A stretch of DNA of 64,000 bases from CBDCFV01 sp965203835 (lineage in GTDB: Bacteria > Chloroflexota > Dehalococcoidia > Lucifugimonadales > UBA3495). The first letter of the stretch is position 1. Every line of letters begins with the position of its first letter. This document shows, piece by piece, positions 34,656 to 42,511 of the stretch. The position numbers and the translations under genes are program-made. The DNA lies in assembly GCA_965203835.1 (NCBI GenBank), contig OZ241919.1:3162001-3226000 (forward strand), read 5' to 3'. Under the pieces are notes generated by a model, which worked only from the letters and a program-made list of their open reading frames with translations, was not told the DNA's origin and ran no database searches.

Positions 34656-36107
34656 TTACCACCGGCCTACCACTTCTATGTCGTCGGTAGCCGGTGTGCG
34701 GGCCAAGTACTCCTTTATATCCAACACCTGCACGGTGTTGGTTGTCCCGGAGACCCCCGGCAAGAACCCGTGGACTATCGTCACCACGTCCTCGGTTTCC
34801 ACCATACCCGCTTCCAGAGAGGCGTTAATCAATCTCTCCACCAGTTTACTTACGTCTACTTCCGGCGGTACAACCCCCACGGGATAAAGCCCCCATCCAA
34901 GGCATAGCCTTCGCAAGACTGCCTCGTCGTGGGAAAAAACGATGACCTGGTTTTCCGGACGGAACCTGGAAATTTCCAGGGCGGCCCGTCCGGTGCTGGT
35001 TATGACGATTGGCTTGGACTTCAAGGACTGCACCAGGTGTCCCGCAGCTAGAGCTATGGCCTGAGTGCGGTCGTTGGAAGAGTGGTCCTTGTGGTATGGG
35101 TACATTGTCTCCGCCGCCCGTATGGTGGTCTCGGCAACCTTGACGGTTTCCACCGGGAAATGGCCGACGGCGGTCTCGTCAGATAGCAATATAGCATCGC
35201 AGCCATCCAAAACAGCGTTAGTTATGTCGGATACTTCTGCTCTTGTCGGAATGGGCGCGTCCACCATCGAACGGAGCATCTGGGTGGCGATCGTCGATAC
35301 CTTGGCTGCTTCATTGGCTTTTTTGACCAATGACTTCTGGACGATGGGGACCTGTTCCATCGGAATCTCAACCCCCAGGTCGCCCCTGGCCACCATTACT
35401 CCGTCGACTTCCTGGAGAATGGAGTCGATATTTTCGATTCCCTCTCCCCGCTCCAGCTTGGCCATGACCAACGCATGACTGCCAATGCTGTCCAAGTAAC
35501 TCTTGGCGTACTGGATGTCCTCCGCGGTCCGGACAAACGACACCGCTACCCAGTCCACCCCTGCCTCCACTCCGTAACGGAGGGCCTCTTTGTCCGCGTC
35601 GGTCAACACAGGTTGGTCGATGTGGACTCCCGGCAGGTTTACCCCTTTGAAAGATGACAACCGGCCGGACGAATTTATGACGCGAAGCTTGACCTTCTCG
35701 TCGTCAGTATCCACGACCTCCATAGACACTGTTCCGTCAGAGATGAAAACCAGGTGTCCCGGTCTAAGGCTGGCCAGTACGTTTGGCTGAGGGAAAGGCA
35801 AAACGTGCGGATCATGGGATACGTCCTCGGACACCATGGAGACCATTTCACCCGGAGGGAGCAAGACTGAGCCATCCATTTCGCCCAGCCTCAGCTTGAT
35901 GCCGCCAAGGTCTTGGAGGATGGCGACGGGCCGATGCCTTTTGGCGGACAAATCCCGCAGCGTCCTGATCACTTCACCGTGTTCTTCCAAGGTACCGTGG
36001 GAGAAATTGAGCCGGGCGCAGTCCATGCCCGCCGCGAGCAACTGGTCCAGCGTCTCCCTGTCGTGGGTAGAGGGGCCAATGGTTACGATGATCTTGGTTT
36101 TCCGCAT
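34656..36107 (-). CDS. pyk: Pyruvate kinase
   Basis: 483 aa; last step of glycolysis. RKTKIIVTIGPST begins the barrel, then ARLNFSHGT, AILQDLGGIKLR, VMAKLERGEGIENID, the signature DGVMVARGDLGVEIPMEQV (Mg2+/substrate residues) and SDETAVGHFPVETV. The C-terminal allosteric domain starts near KPIVITSTGRAA. ATG 36107 (GAGGTGGG upstream) was chosen; the open frame to 36206 carries no family sequence. It is convergent with gltD. Confidence 0.97.
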   Translation of the reverse strand: MRKTKIIVTIGPSTHDRETLDQLLAAGMDCARLNFSHGTLEEHGEVIRTLRDLSAKRHRPVAILQDLGGIKLRLGEMDGSVLLPPGEMVSMVSEDVSHDPHVLPFPQPNVLASLRPGHLVFISDGTVSMEVVDTDDEKVKLRVINSSGRLSSFKGVNLPGVHIDQPVLTDADKEALRYGVEAGVDWVAVSFVRTAEDIQYAKSYLDSIGSHALVMAKLERGEGIENIDSILQEVDGVMVARGDLGVEIPMEQVPIVQKSLVKKANEAAKVSTIATQMLRSMVDAPIPTRAEVSDITNAVLDGCDAILLSDETAVGHFPVETVKVAETTIRAAETMYPYHKDHSSNDRTQAIALAAGHLVQSLKSKPIVITSTGRAALEISRFRPENQVIVFSHDEAVLRRLCLGWGLYPVGVVPPEVDVSKLVERLINASLEAGMVETEDVVTIVHGFLPGVSGTTNTVQVLDIKEYLARTPATDDIEVVGRW

Positions 36108-36435
36108 GGAAGCCCACCTCGATCCGAATTCCGGAAGAAACTCTTGCCGGTAACGCCCTGCTAGGGCGTCAATCCACTGTCTTGTCGGAACTACGCCCCG
36201 GACCATTCATCGGATTGAACGGCGTTATGATAACAGATACCGGTGTTCAGTCTTTGAAACACCTATCGCAGAAAGGAATGGCCGTCAGATTGGTCTCAGT
36301 CCCAAAATACAAACACCGCCGGTGTCTTCAGTGGCGGTGTTTGCGGCGGCTGAAGGCCGAAGATCATCTTCAACCGCCGGAGGTATGGCAACGGCACGCC
36401 TTGCACGCCCATCGCTCATTTTCCGCATATATTCT
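36108..36435. other. Spacer upstream of pyk with two hairpins
   Basis: No gene is supported. A short perfect hairpin ACGCCCT-gct-AGGGCGT (36153-36169) lies in the pyk leader region, and a terminator hairpin for the upstream LLM gene lies at 36310-36343. I see no convincing -35/-10 pair for pyk. Plus-strand frames here are low-quality. Confidence 0.55.
36310..36343 (-). terminator. Terminator of LLM oxidoreductase gene (2)
   Basis: Perfect 11-bp stem CAAACACCGCC/GGCGGTGTTTG around a 12-nt loop, about 93 nt after the LLM stop; on the minus strand it is followed by TATTTTGG. Confidence 0.72.
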
Positions 36436-37602
36436 TCAGGCGCGCCTCGAGGCGTCGTAGGCATCGGTCGCCCGCTGTATCGAGTCCCTGCGGAAAGCTT
36501 GCAGGTCTTCCTTGATGTTGCTTACCCAACGCTGGGAGTTCTGAATGCCTACCAAGCTGCCTTGGAAGTGGGGCATGACGTAACGGGCCAGCAGTTCGTA
36601 GCTATGCAGGATCTTCTCTCTCGGGGCCCAGTCCTCCACCCGGATCATAAAGCTGCCAAAGCCGCCGCTCATCTCCTGCAGGCGGTGAATACCTTCAATA
36701 CAGTCATCGGGCGTACCGACGATCCACTGGTTGTTCTCCACCATGTAGTCAACGATCTCATCGGGAGGAACGTCCGGCGCGGGATTGCCAAGGGTATTGG
36801 CAAAGTATTCCGTGACGACACGGGCGCCGCCCTTTCGGATGTCCTCAAAGGCTTGTTCCCTGGTCTCGGCCAAGTGAACACCGGAGACTATGCCCCAGTC
36901 CTCCCGGCGGACGGTGTTGCCGTGCTCCGCCGCCGACTCCTCGGCGATGGACCACAGGTCCTGAAGGGTCGTCTTTCTGACAGTTCCGCGCGGTACCGAC
37001 ATCGACAACACGGCTGCTCCGTGTTTGCCGGCCAACGTCACCCCTGATGGAGACTCCACGGATGCAACCGCCACCGGCACGTGCGGCTGCTGATAGGGCC
37101 GCAATTGAAGTATGGCGTCGTGAAGCTCGAACCAGTCGCTCTTGTAGGTGATCGGCTCGGTCTCGGTCATCAGGCGGAGGATGATGCCCAAGGACTCATC
37201 CATCATCTCCCGCTGGCGCCCCATGTCGATGCCGAACATATAGGCGTCGGAGTTAAGGGCGCCGGGTCCGACACCCAGGATTACCCTGCCCCTGGTCAGG
37301 TGGTCGAGCAGCACCATCCTGTTGGCCACCATGTAGGGATGATGGTATGGAAGACTGATCACACCCGTCCCCAACCTTATATGGCGAGTGCGCTCGGCAG
37401 CGGTGGCGATGAACACTTCCGGAGACGCGATAGTTTCCCAACCTGCGCTGTGGTGCTCACCAATGTAGGCTTCGTCGAACCCAAGTATATCGAGCCACTG
37501 GATCAACTCGAGGTCTCTGTCCAGGGCCAACGTGGGGTTTTCGTTCGTTCTATGAAAGGGGGCCATGAAAACCCCGAATTTCATCCTGTTGTTTGGGTCC
37601 AT
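36436..37602 (-). CDS. LLM-class F420/flavin-dependent oxidoreductase (2)
   Basis: 388-aa luciferase-like monooxygenase. MKFGVFMAPFHRTNENP, EAYIGEHHSAGWE, LGTGVISLPYHHP and RVILGVGPGALNSDA are family blocks; the EHHSAGWE and PYHHP patterns are those of the limonene-1,2-monooxygenase-like branch. The C-terminal part has VGTPDDCIEGI and a helical tail. GGGAGG precedes ATG 37602. It is monocistronic, with a terminator hairpin downstream; the substrate is unknown. Confidence 0.91.
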   Translation of the reverse strand: MDPNNRMKFGVFMAPFHRTNENPTLALDRDLELIQWLDILGFDEAYIGEHHSAGWETIASPEVFIATAAERTRHIRLGTGVISLPYHHPYMVANRMVLLDHLTRGRVILGVGPGALNSDAYMFGIDMGRQREMMDESLGIILRLMTETEPITYKSDWFELHDAILQLRPYQQPHVPVAVASVESPSGVTLAGKHGAAVLSMSVPRGTVRKTTLQDLWSIAEESAAEHGNTVRREDWGIVSGVHLAETREQAFEDIRKGGARVVTEYFANTLGNPAPDVPPDEIVDYMVENNQWIVGTPDDCIEGIHRLQEMSGGFGSFMIRVEDWAPREKILHSYELLARYVMPHFQGSLVGIQNSQRWVSNIKEDLQAFRRDSIQRATDAYDASRRA

Positions 37603-37955
37603 CTTAGTCCTCCCGTTAATCTAGTCGCTGAGACAACCGGTACAGTACCTGGAGAGTTCAAGGCTACAAGTGTTTTCCTTCTCCAAGACTGGAGCCGCGC
37701 CTGGCAGAAAAAGGCGCAGCATGAACAGGCGTGGTGTTGGCTCATTCTAACACGGGCAGGAAGCGTTAGCCATAATAAGCTGACCAAGCGTGATGCCGCG
37801 AAAGGACTACCTGGCCCTTGGACCGAAGCACTGAGTTGGGTCCTGTAGGAGAACTCGGACCGGGCGTCTCGCTTCGGGGTAGCGCGGCTTGGGGGAAAGT
37901 GGTATGTTGGGTGAGCTATCGGAGGTCTCAAATTATATTTTCAAGAGGTAGGCAA
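37603..37955. other. Divergent spacer between LLM (2) and VOC genes
   Basis: 353 bp with no supported gene and no repeat that I could match elsewhere. It must hold the promoters for both divergent genes, but no clear -35/-10 pair is visible. Confidence 0.5.
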
Positions 37956-38381
37956 ATGGCACAGATCAAGCATATCGCTATCGCCACTAACGACGCGGAA
38001 AAGACGGCCAAGTTCTATTCCGAGGTGTTCGGACTCCGCCAGGTTGCTCAACTGGATGGCGAGAACGCCAAAGGTTTCATGCTTAGCGACGGCAACGTCA
38101 ACATGGCCATCCTGGACTTCCGGTCCGACGCGGTCGCCGGAGAGCGGGGCAAGGACTGGGAAGGCATCCATCACATCGGCTTCGAGGTGGAGAGCCTGGA
38201 GGACATTGAGAAGCGGTTGGCCGACGCCAACTCCAAGCCGATGGAAGAGGTCAATAACGCTCTCCACGCCGGCAACACCGGCCCCCGTCACCAGAACGTC
38301 GAGACCAAGTATGAAGGTCCCAACGGCGAGATGATCGACGTCTCCCAGGTAGGCTGGGTGGGCACCCGGGGCCTTGACTAA
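37956..38381 (+). CDS. VOC superfamily protein (glyoxalase/bleomycin resistance type)
   Basis: 141-aa vicinal-oxygen-chelate protein. IKHIAIATNDAEKTAKFYSE holds a metal His, and HHIGFEVESLEDIEKRL a second; a Glu toward GPNGEMIDVSQ completes the usual H-E set. Family functions include glyoxalase, dioxygenase and epimerase; this form is near methylmalonyl-CoA epimerase/glyoxalase-like proteins. ATG 37956 with AAGAGG upstream was chosen over the long upstream extension. The HEPN-like gene follows after 30 bp. Confidence 0.89.
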   Translation: MAQIKHIAIATNDAEKTAKFYSEVFGLRQVAQLDGENAKGFMLSDGNVNMAILDFRSDAVAGERGKDWEGIHHIGFEVESLEDIEKRLADANSKPMEEVNNALHAGNTGPRHQNVETKYEGPNGEMIDVSQVGWVGTRGLD

Positions 38382-38411
38382 AGCAATGACCCTGAAGCCT
38401 GTTAAGTCGTT

Positions 38412-38765
38412 ATGACACCTGTGCAAAAGCACGCTCAAACTGCCCGGGAGTTTCTGGTTGCTGCTGGGCGAGAGTTTGAGGCGGGCGACAAATTACAAGT
38501 GTCGGAGAAGACGTGGGGAGCCGCCGCCCATGCCGTCATGGCGGTAGCTCTCCAACGTGGTTGGCCCTGCGGCAACCATTATGCTGTCAAAGCCGCAGCG
38601 GACCGGCTTGCGGGGGAGTTGGGCGACCGCCAGTTAGTTGGACATTTCTTGGTGGCAGAACAGTTTCACGCCAATTTCTACCACGACTTTATGGAAACCG
38701 GCGATATCGAACGAGCTCGTCCTTTTGTAAGTGACTTCGTGGAGCGGGTGTTGGACATGGTCTGA
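38412..38765 (+). CDS. HEPN-like (PaREP1-type) protein, paralogue 1
   Basis: 117-aa all-helical protein. The core SEKTWGAAAHAVMAVALQRGW is followed by an R-x6-H motif (Arg49, His56), and AEQFHANFYHDFMETGD near the C-terminus. The same pattern, with the Arg and His in identical spacing, occurs in proteins at 47.7 and 50.4 kb. R-x4-6-H is the catalytic mark of HEPN ribonucleases, and the amphipathic EK-x-WGA-x-AH pattern recalls PaREP1/HEPN proteins. Ribonuclease activity is an inference. It follows the VOC gene by 30 bp; a strong terminator follows. It lacks the C-terminal extension of the other two. Confidence 0.7.
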   Translation: MTPVQKHAQTAREFLVAAGREFEAGDKLQVSEKTWGAAAHAVMAVALQRGWPCGNHYAVKAAADRLAGELGDRQLVGHFLVAEQFHANFYHDFMETGDIERARPFVSDFVERVLDMV

Positions 38766-38790
38766 CGTCCAAAATACCCTGTGGGAATGG

Positions 38791-38822
38791 ATACGCCCGG
38801 TATATTGCCGGGCGTATTTTTG
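38791..38822 (+). terminator. Rho-independent terminator
   Basis: ATACGCCCGG-tatattg-CCGGGCGTAT followed by TTTTTG, just after the HEPN-like gene (paralogue 1). A 10-bp perfect stem and T-run make this the clearest terminator on the plus strand. Confidence 0.92.
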
Positions 38823-38837
38823 TTCAGTTCTTAAACA

Positions 38838-39695
38838 TTACCCTATAACGGAAAACTTGGCGGACTGGGTCATTTCGTATTTTCTAGGCTTTGTACCAGC
38901 CAACTTAACACCCTTCATCTCAAGCAGCGGCCAAATCTCTTGCATGAAGTATGTGCCAAAGCGTGAGCCATCCATGTTTGCCGAGGGATGTTCAGGGAAT
39001 TGATCAACTATAATTGCTTTGCAGGCTGGGCTTGTGAATGTACCGACCGGGATCTCCCTCATGATTGCCTCGGCTATAAGTCCACTGTTCGCTTTTACCT
39101 TAACTGACTTGTTGGACTGGACTGCCAGTGGAGTTAATGTTGTTGATGGCTTTGGCGGCTGGGGCGGTGGAGGCTGGGGTTGGGACTCAGGTGGCATCTG
39201 CACCACGTGAAGATATTCCGGCGGGAAGAACTGCCGGATGTTGGGCGTTTTCGTCCCGGGGCGGTCCGTCAGTATCCAGAGAAAGGGGGCGCGGTTCGAT
39301 GCTTTACGGGCCTGCTTGGTTTCGGCCTTTACCTTGGCGAAAAGGGCCATGAAGTCGCTGTCGTCGCTGAAAACGGCAACGTGGCTGATCCGGCCCCGGA
39401 CCAGGTCGGTGACCGCGTCTACCGCGATAGCGATGTCGGCGGAATTCTTGGAACCCTGCATACTGAAGTGTTGAACGCCTTTGACTTCGACTACCGCATC
39501 CGGGGCCAGGGTTAGCGACCACATTTCCCAAAGCGCCACCAAGTCAGCCCTGACGTAAAGGACTATCTTGGAAAGTTCAGGAACTCCCGCCGGCCAGTCC
39601 GCCACCAAGGAGCCGACGAGTTCCTGGGCGTCGTTTTGAAGGTTATCGACGTCGATGTACAGGCCCGACCGCTGGCTGGCTTCCGATTTCGGCAT
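38838..39695 (-). CDS. NYN-domain protein with C-terminal winged-helix-like domain
   Basis: 285 aa. N-terminal NYN (PIN-like) nuclease domain: YIDVDNL (Asp pair, residues 13-19), SKNSADIAIAVDAVTDL and AVFSDDSDFMALF supply the acidic metal-site residues. A Pro/Gln-rich linker follows (residues about 165-190), then a small C-terminal domain (GLIAEAIMREIPVGTF, GSRFGTYFMQEIW, GVKLAGTKPRKYEM) resembling the OST-HTH/LOTUS or HARP-like RNA-binding type. This pairing recalls LabA/MARF1-type RNA regulators. Activity is inferred. It is monocistronic, facing the paralogue-1 terminator. Confidence 0.82.
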   Translation of the reverse strand: MPKSEASQRSGLYIDVDNLQNDAQELVGSLVADWPAGVPELSKIVLYVRADLVALWEMWSLTLAPDAVVEVKGVQHFSMQGSKNSADIAIAVDAVTDLVRGRISHVAVFSDDSDFMALFAKVKAETKQARKASNRAPFLWILTDRPGTKTPNIRQFFPPEYLHVVQMPPESQPQPPPPQPPKPSTTLTPLAVQSNKSVKVKANSGLIAEAIMREIPVGTFTSPACKAIIVDQFPEHPSANMDGSRFGTYFMQEIWPLLEMKGVKLAGTKPRKYEMTQSAKFSVIG

Positions 39696-39793
39696 GTGGA
39701 AACTTTACTTCAATATGGACTCTATGGATTCTGAGGGATGAGATGTATCGGGCGCCTTAGAGAATTTATAATGCTTGCTGGATGGGTCTATAG

Positions 39794-40006
39794 CTATCGT
39801 GGCATAGTTGCGCTGGGTTTCAAATGAGCTGAAAGAACGGGTCCCAGCAACTCTACAGCGTGCTCCAAGGTAAACCCAACCACATCGCCCCCAGCGTCGA
39901 AATCGGCGGTCAGATTGTCTGCAACATCGTCCCCATCGCTGGCTGCCCGACCATTCCAGAGTGATAGGGTATCCGTTTCCGGATCGTAATAAATACTGAG
40001 TTTCAT
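39794..40006 (-). CDS. DUF2283 family protein, putative antitoxin
   Basis: 70 aa from ATG 40006. LSIYYDPETDTLSLWNG, then DDVADNLTADFDAGGDVVGF and LEHAVELLGPVL is the DUF2283 pattern. ATG overlaps the stop of the upstream gene (ATGA), implying translational coupling. The partner is a small basic protein, so this is probably a two-gene toxin-antitoxin-like cassette; which gene is the toxin is not established. Confidence 0.82.
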   Translation of the reverse strand: MKLSIYYDPETDTLSLWNGRAASDGDDVADNLTADFDAGGDVVGFTLEHAVELLGPVLSAHLKPSATMPR

Positions 40007-40242
40007 GGCCGCCCCCATTCTCGTAATTTCCCCCTGTCGAACATCCGATTATGAATTTTCCCGTCGGCAACTACCACCCGAAGCCACTTTTGAGCCTCAA
40101 TGATGTAACCGTAGTATCGCACTCTGCCGTCAGGCTGGTGTTCATGGCTCCGTGGATTAGATAATACACGGTCTACCCATTCGTCCGCGATGTTCGGATG
40201 CTTGCGCCTTGCTTCCCTTTCGTAGTAATCAGTGGTTTCCAT
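40003..40242 (-). CDS. Small basic protein, partner of DUF2283 protein
   Basis: 79 aa. YYEREARRKHPNIADEWVD, RVRYYGYIIEAQKWLRVVV and KIHNRMFDR make up the pattern. I have seen this type next to DUF2283 genes and as an uncharacterised protein; the beta-strand/basic layout recalls RelE- or BrnT-like small toxins, but I see no diagnostic catalytic set. It overlaps the DUF2283 gene by 4 bp. No clear promoter is visible in the 123-bp spacer upstream. Confidence 0.75.
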   Translation of the reverse strand: METTDYYEREARRKHPNIADEWVDRVLSNPRSHEHQPDGRVRYYGYIIEAQKWLRVVVADGKIHNRMFDRGKLREWGRP

Positions 40243-40365
40243 TGAGTACGGTTGTATAGTCCATCAGATGTCACCTATAAGGTATGCTTGCAACCTGTCA
40301 CAAAGGCTCCAAGTTGGGCAAACCGGGTAACATTTAGATGGGGACGCGGCAACGGCAACGACAGT

Positions 40366-40794
40366 TTATACAGGTCTAAACACCGGCGTTGGATTCTCCG
40401 CATCGACATCCTCCAAGTCCAGCACCATGTCGATACCGGGCTTGATGTTCTGCGGGTTCCGGGCGTCGACGCCGGTGATGCGGGCGCTGATGCGGGGGCC
40501 TTCTTCCAACGTGACAATGCCGGTGCAGTAGGGATTGTCTCGGCCGTAACCCTTGTTCGCCATGCTTACCGGAACAATGGAAATCGAGGTGAAGGTGCTG
40601 AGGGTGGCCCTGCCGCTGAACTCGTGCCACTCCATGTCCCTGCGGTGGCACGCGCGGCACATGGGCCGCGGCTCGGGCGACAGGAGGCCGCAACTCCGGC
40701 AGCGCACCCCCACCAGCTTCCTGTCCTCCACCAAATAGGTGTTGAAGGATGCGGCGGTGAAGTTGGTGTTTTCGTCCCGGCTTTGCTGCGCCAT
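40366..40794 (-). CDS. Zn-ribbon OB-fold protein (DUF35), thiolase partner
   Basis: 142 aa. A rubredoxin-like zinc ribbon (VRCRSCGLLSPEPRPMCRAC, cysteines in CxxC pairs) precedes an OB-fold domain (GRATLSTFTSIS, CTGIVTLEEGPRISARITG). DUF35 proteins bind acyl-CoA and form complexes with thiolases or steroid-aldolase partners. It lies 7 bp after the thiolase on the same strand, so it is very probably the partner subunit. The job is likely in fatty-acid, sterol-side-chain or related acyl-CoA degradation. Confidence 0.92.
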   Translation of the reverse strand: MAQQSRDENTNFTAASFNTYLVEDRKLVGVRCRSCGLLSPEPRPMCRACHRRDMEWHEFSGRATLSTFTSISIVPVSMANKGYGRDNPYCTGIVTLEEGPRISARITGVDARNPQNIKPGIDMVLDLEDVDAENPTPVFRPV

Positions 40795-40801
40795 GCCGCC
40801 G

Positions 40802-42079
40802 TTACCCCCTTTGAAGGATATTCACAACACAGGTGCCGCCGGTGCCGCCCACGTTGTGGGTGAGTCCCAACTCCAGGTTGGGGTTGTTGACTTGCCTGGG
40901 ACCCGCTTCACCTCTCAGTTGGTGGAAAATCTCGCCAATCTGGGCTATGCCCGACGCCCCCACCGGATGGCCCTTGGCCTTCAGGCCGCCGGAAGTGTTA
41001 ATCGGCTTGTCGCCGGTCAAGGCGGTCCTGCCTTCGTCGACGGCACGCGGCCCCTCGCCGGGAGCGAAAAATCCTAAGTCCTCTGCCGCGACGATCTCGG
41101 CGATGGTGAAACAGTCGTGTACCTCCGCCAACTGGATGTCATCGGGGGTAACACCGGCCATTTCGTAGGCCTTGGACGCGGCTATCTTGGCCGCCGACAG
41201 GGATGTGAGTTCCTCCGCGTCGTGCAGTGGGCGGCCGGACGCTTGGCCGGTGCCGATGATGTGGACGGGCTTGTCGGTGAAGTTGTGGGCTAGTTCAGAT
41301 GCTACCAGCAGCACGCAAGCTGCGCCGTCGGTGATGGGGGCGCAGTCGTACAGCCGCAGTGGCCAAGCAATCCACGGGTTGGCTTGGGGGTCGTTCAGGA
41401 AGTCCATTTCGTCATTGTACTCGGGGACGGGCAACCCCCGCTGCTGGGCCCTGGCGACACGCCGGTCGGCCAAGTTCTGGATGGTGACGTTGAACTGGGC
41501 CTTGGGATTCAGCGCGCCGTTTTCGTGGTTTTTGATGGCAACCTTCAACAGGTGGTCCAGGTTGGTCTCGTACCGGTCCATGTGAGCGGTGGCTATCGCG
41601 CCGAAAATGCCTGGGAACGTCAGCCCGGCGGGCACTTCGTAAAGGCCGTCGGCGGCGGTGGCCAGCACGTCCGTGACGCCTTCGGTGGGCAGGTTGGTCA
41701 TTTTTTCCATGCCGCCCACCAGCACGATGTCGTACAACCCCGAGGCGATGGCCATGATGCCTTCACGCAGGGCGCTGCTGCTGCTGGCGCAGGCGTTCTC
41801 GATGCGGGTAACGGGCACGGGAGTCATTCCCAGCCAGTCGGCGATGATGGGGGCCGTGTGGCCTTGATGCTCGAACAGGTCCGAGGAGTAATTGCCCACG
41901 TAGGCGCATTCTATGTCCTGGACATCCATGCCTTGGTCCAAGTGGTCCAGCATGTCCTGGAACGCCTCAACAAACAGGTCGCGGCTGTCTTTGCCGGGGA
42001 AAGCGCCGAATTGGGACATGCCGGCGCCCACAATGGAGACCGGGCGGCCCAAGCGGCGTTGGTTGATTGATGATGCCAT
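40802..42079 (-). CDS. Thiolase family protein (acetyl-CoA acetyltransferase/SCP-x type)
   Basis: 425 aa. The nucleophilic Cys lies in RIENACASSSSALREG, the His in the NTSGGLKAKGHPVGASG block, and LTHNVGGTGGTCVV near the C-terminus supplies the second active-site Cys region. SIVGAGMSQFGAFPGKD starts the fold. The sequence fits SCP-x/DUF35-linked thiolases rather than classic FadA. AAGGAG precedes ATG 42079. It is followed by the DUF35 gene 7 bp later, and preceded by HicB 36 bp away. The direction of the physiological reaction is unknown. Confidence 0.93.
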   Translation of the reverse strand: MASSINQRRLGRPVSIVGAGMSQFGAFPGKDSRDLFVEAFQDMLDHLDQGMDVQDIECAYVGNYSSDLFEHQGHTAPIIADWLGMTPVPVTRIENACASSSSALREGIMAIASGLYDIVLVGGMEKMTNLPTEGVTDVLATAADGLYEVPAGLTFPGIFGAIATAHMDRYETNLDHLLKVAIKNHENGALNPKAQFNVTIQNLADRRVARAQQRGLPVPEYNDEMDFLNDPQANPWIAWPLRLYDCAPITDGAACVLLVASELAHNFTDKPVHIIGTGQASGRPLHDAEELTSLSAAKIAASKAYEMAGVTPDDIQLAEVHDCFTIAEIVAAEDLGFFAPGEGPRAVDEGRTALTGDKPINTSGGLKAKGHPVGASGIAQIGEIFHQLRGEAGPRQVNNPNLELGLTHNVGGTGGTCVVNILQRG

Positions 42080-42115
42080 GTTCTGCTCCTTAAATGCAGG
42101 AATTGTGAAGAAGAA

Positions 42116-42481
42116 TTAACCTTGGTAGGGCGTCTGTTCGTACTTCTCCAAGCTATCCGTTTTCTTGTCGTAAGAATATTCCTCGCAGAGAGAAGCTATC
42201 TGAGCTCTTACAATGCCGGGGCTTGTTTTACCAATGCCCTCCTTTTCCAAGTCAACGTATTCGGACCTCATTATAGACGAGATGACACCGGAACCGGGTA
42301 TCGGGCGGCCAAATTCTTTGCAAGTGTCCAGCCACAGGGCGATGGCGCACTGGGCATTGGCTAGAGCCTCCTCGTGGGTGTCTCCATGAGCTGTACACCC
42401 CGGCAATTCGGGCACCTCAGCAACAAACACTTGGTCGCCGGGATGCTCACTCCAAGAAATAATGACCGCGTATTTGTGCAT
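42116..42481 (-). CDS. HicB-family antitoxin-like protein (orphan)
   Basis: 121 aa from ATG 42481. YAVIISWSEHPGDQVFVAEVPELPGCTAHGDTHEEALANAQ is the HicB-like partial RNase-H fold (split here for length: VAEVPELPGC and GDTHEEALANAQ are the key blocks). A C-terminal segment (residues 75-121) has no recognised DNA-binding domain. No hicA lies beside it; it is in a minus-strand run between an M20 peptidase and the thiolase. Orphan HicBs are common and may act as regulators or remnants. Confidence 0.83.
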   Translation of the reverse strand: MHKYAVIISWSEHPGDQVFVAEVPELPGCTAHGDTHEEALANAQCAIALWLDTCKEFGRPIPGSGVISSIMRSEYVDLEKEGIGKTSPGIVRAQIASLCEEYSYDKKTDSLEKYEQTPYQG

Positions 42482-42511
42482 ATCATTCTTCCCCGATCCC
42501 GTCAAGTCACT

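Noticed and set aside
36322..37047. 241-codon plus-strand frame
   Set aside because: Antisense to the LLM oxidoreductase and crossing its terminator hairpin.
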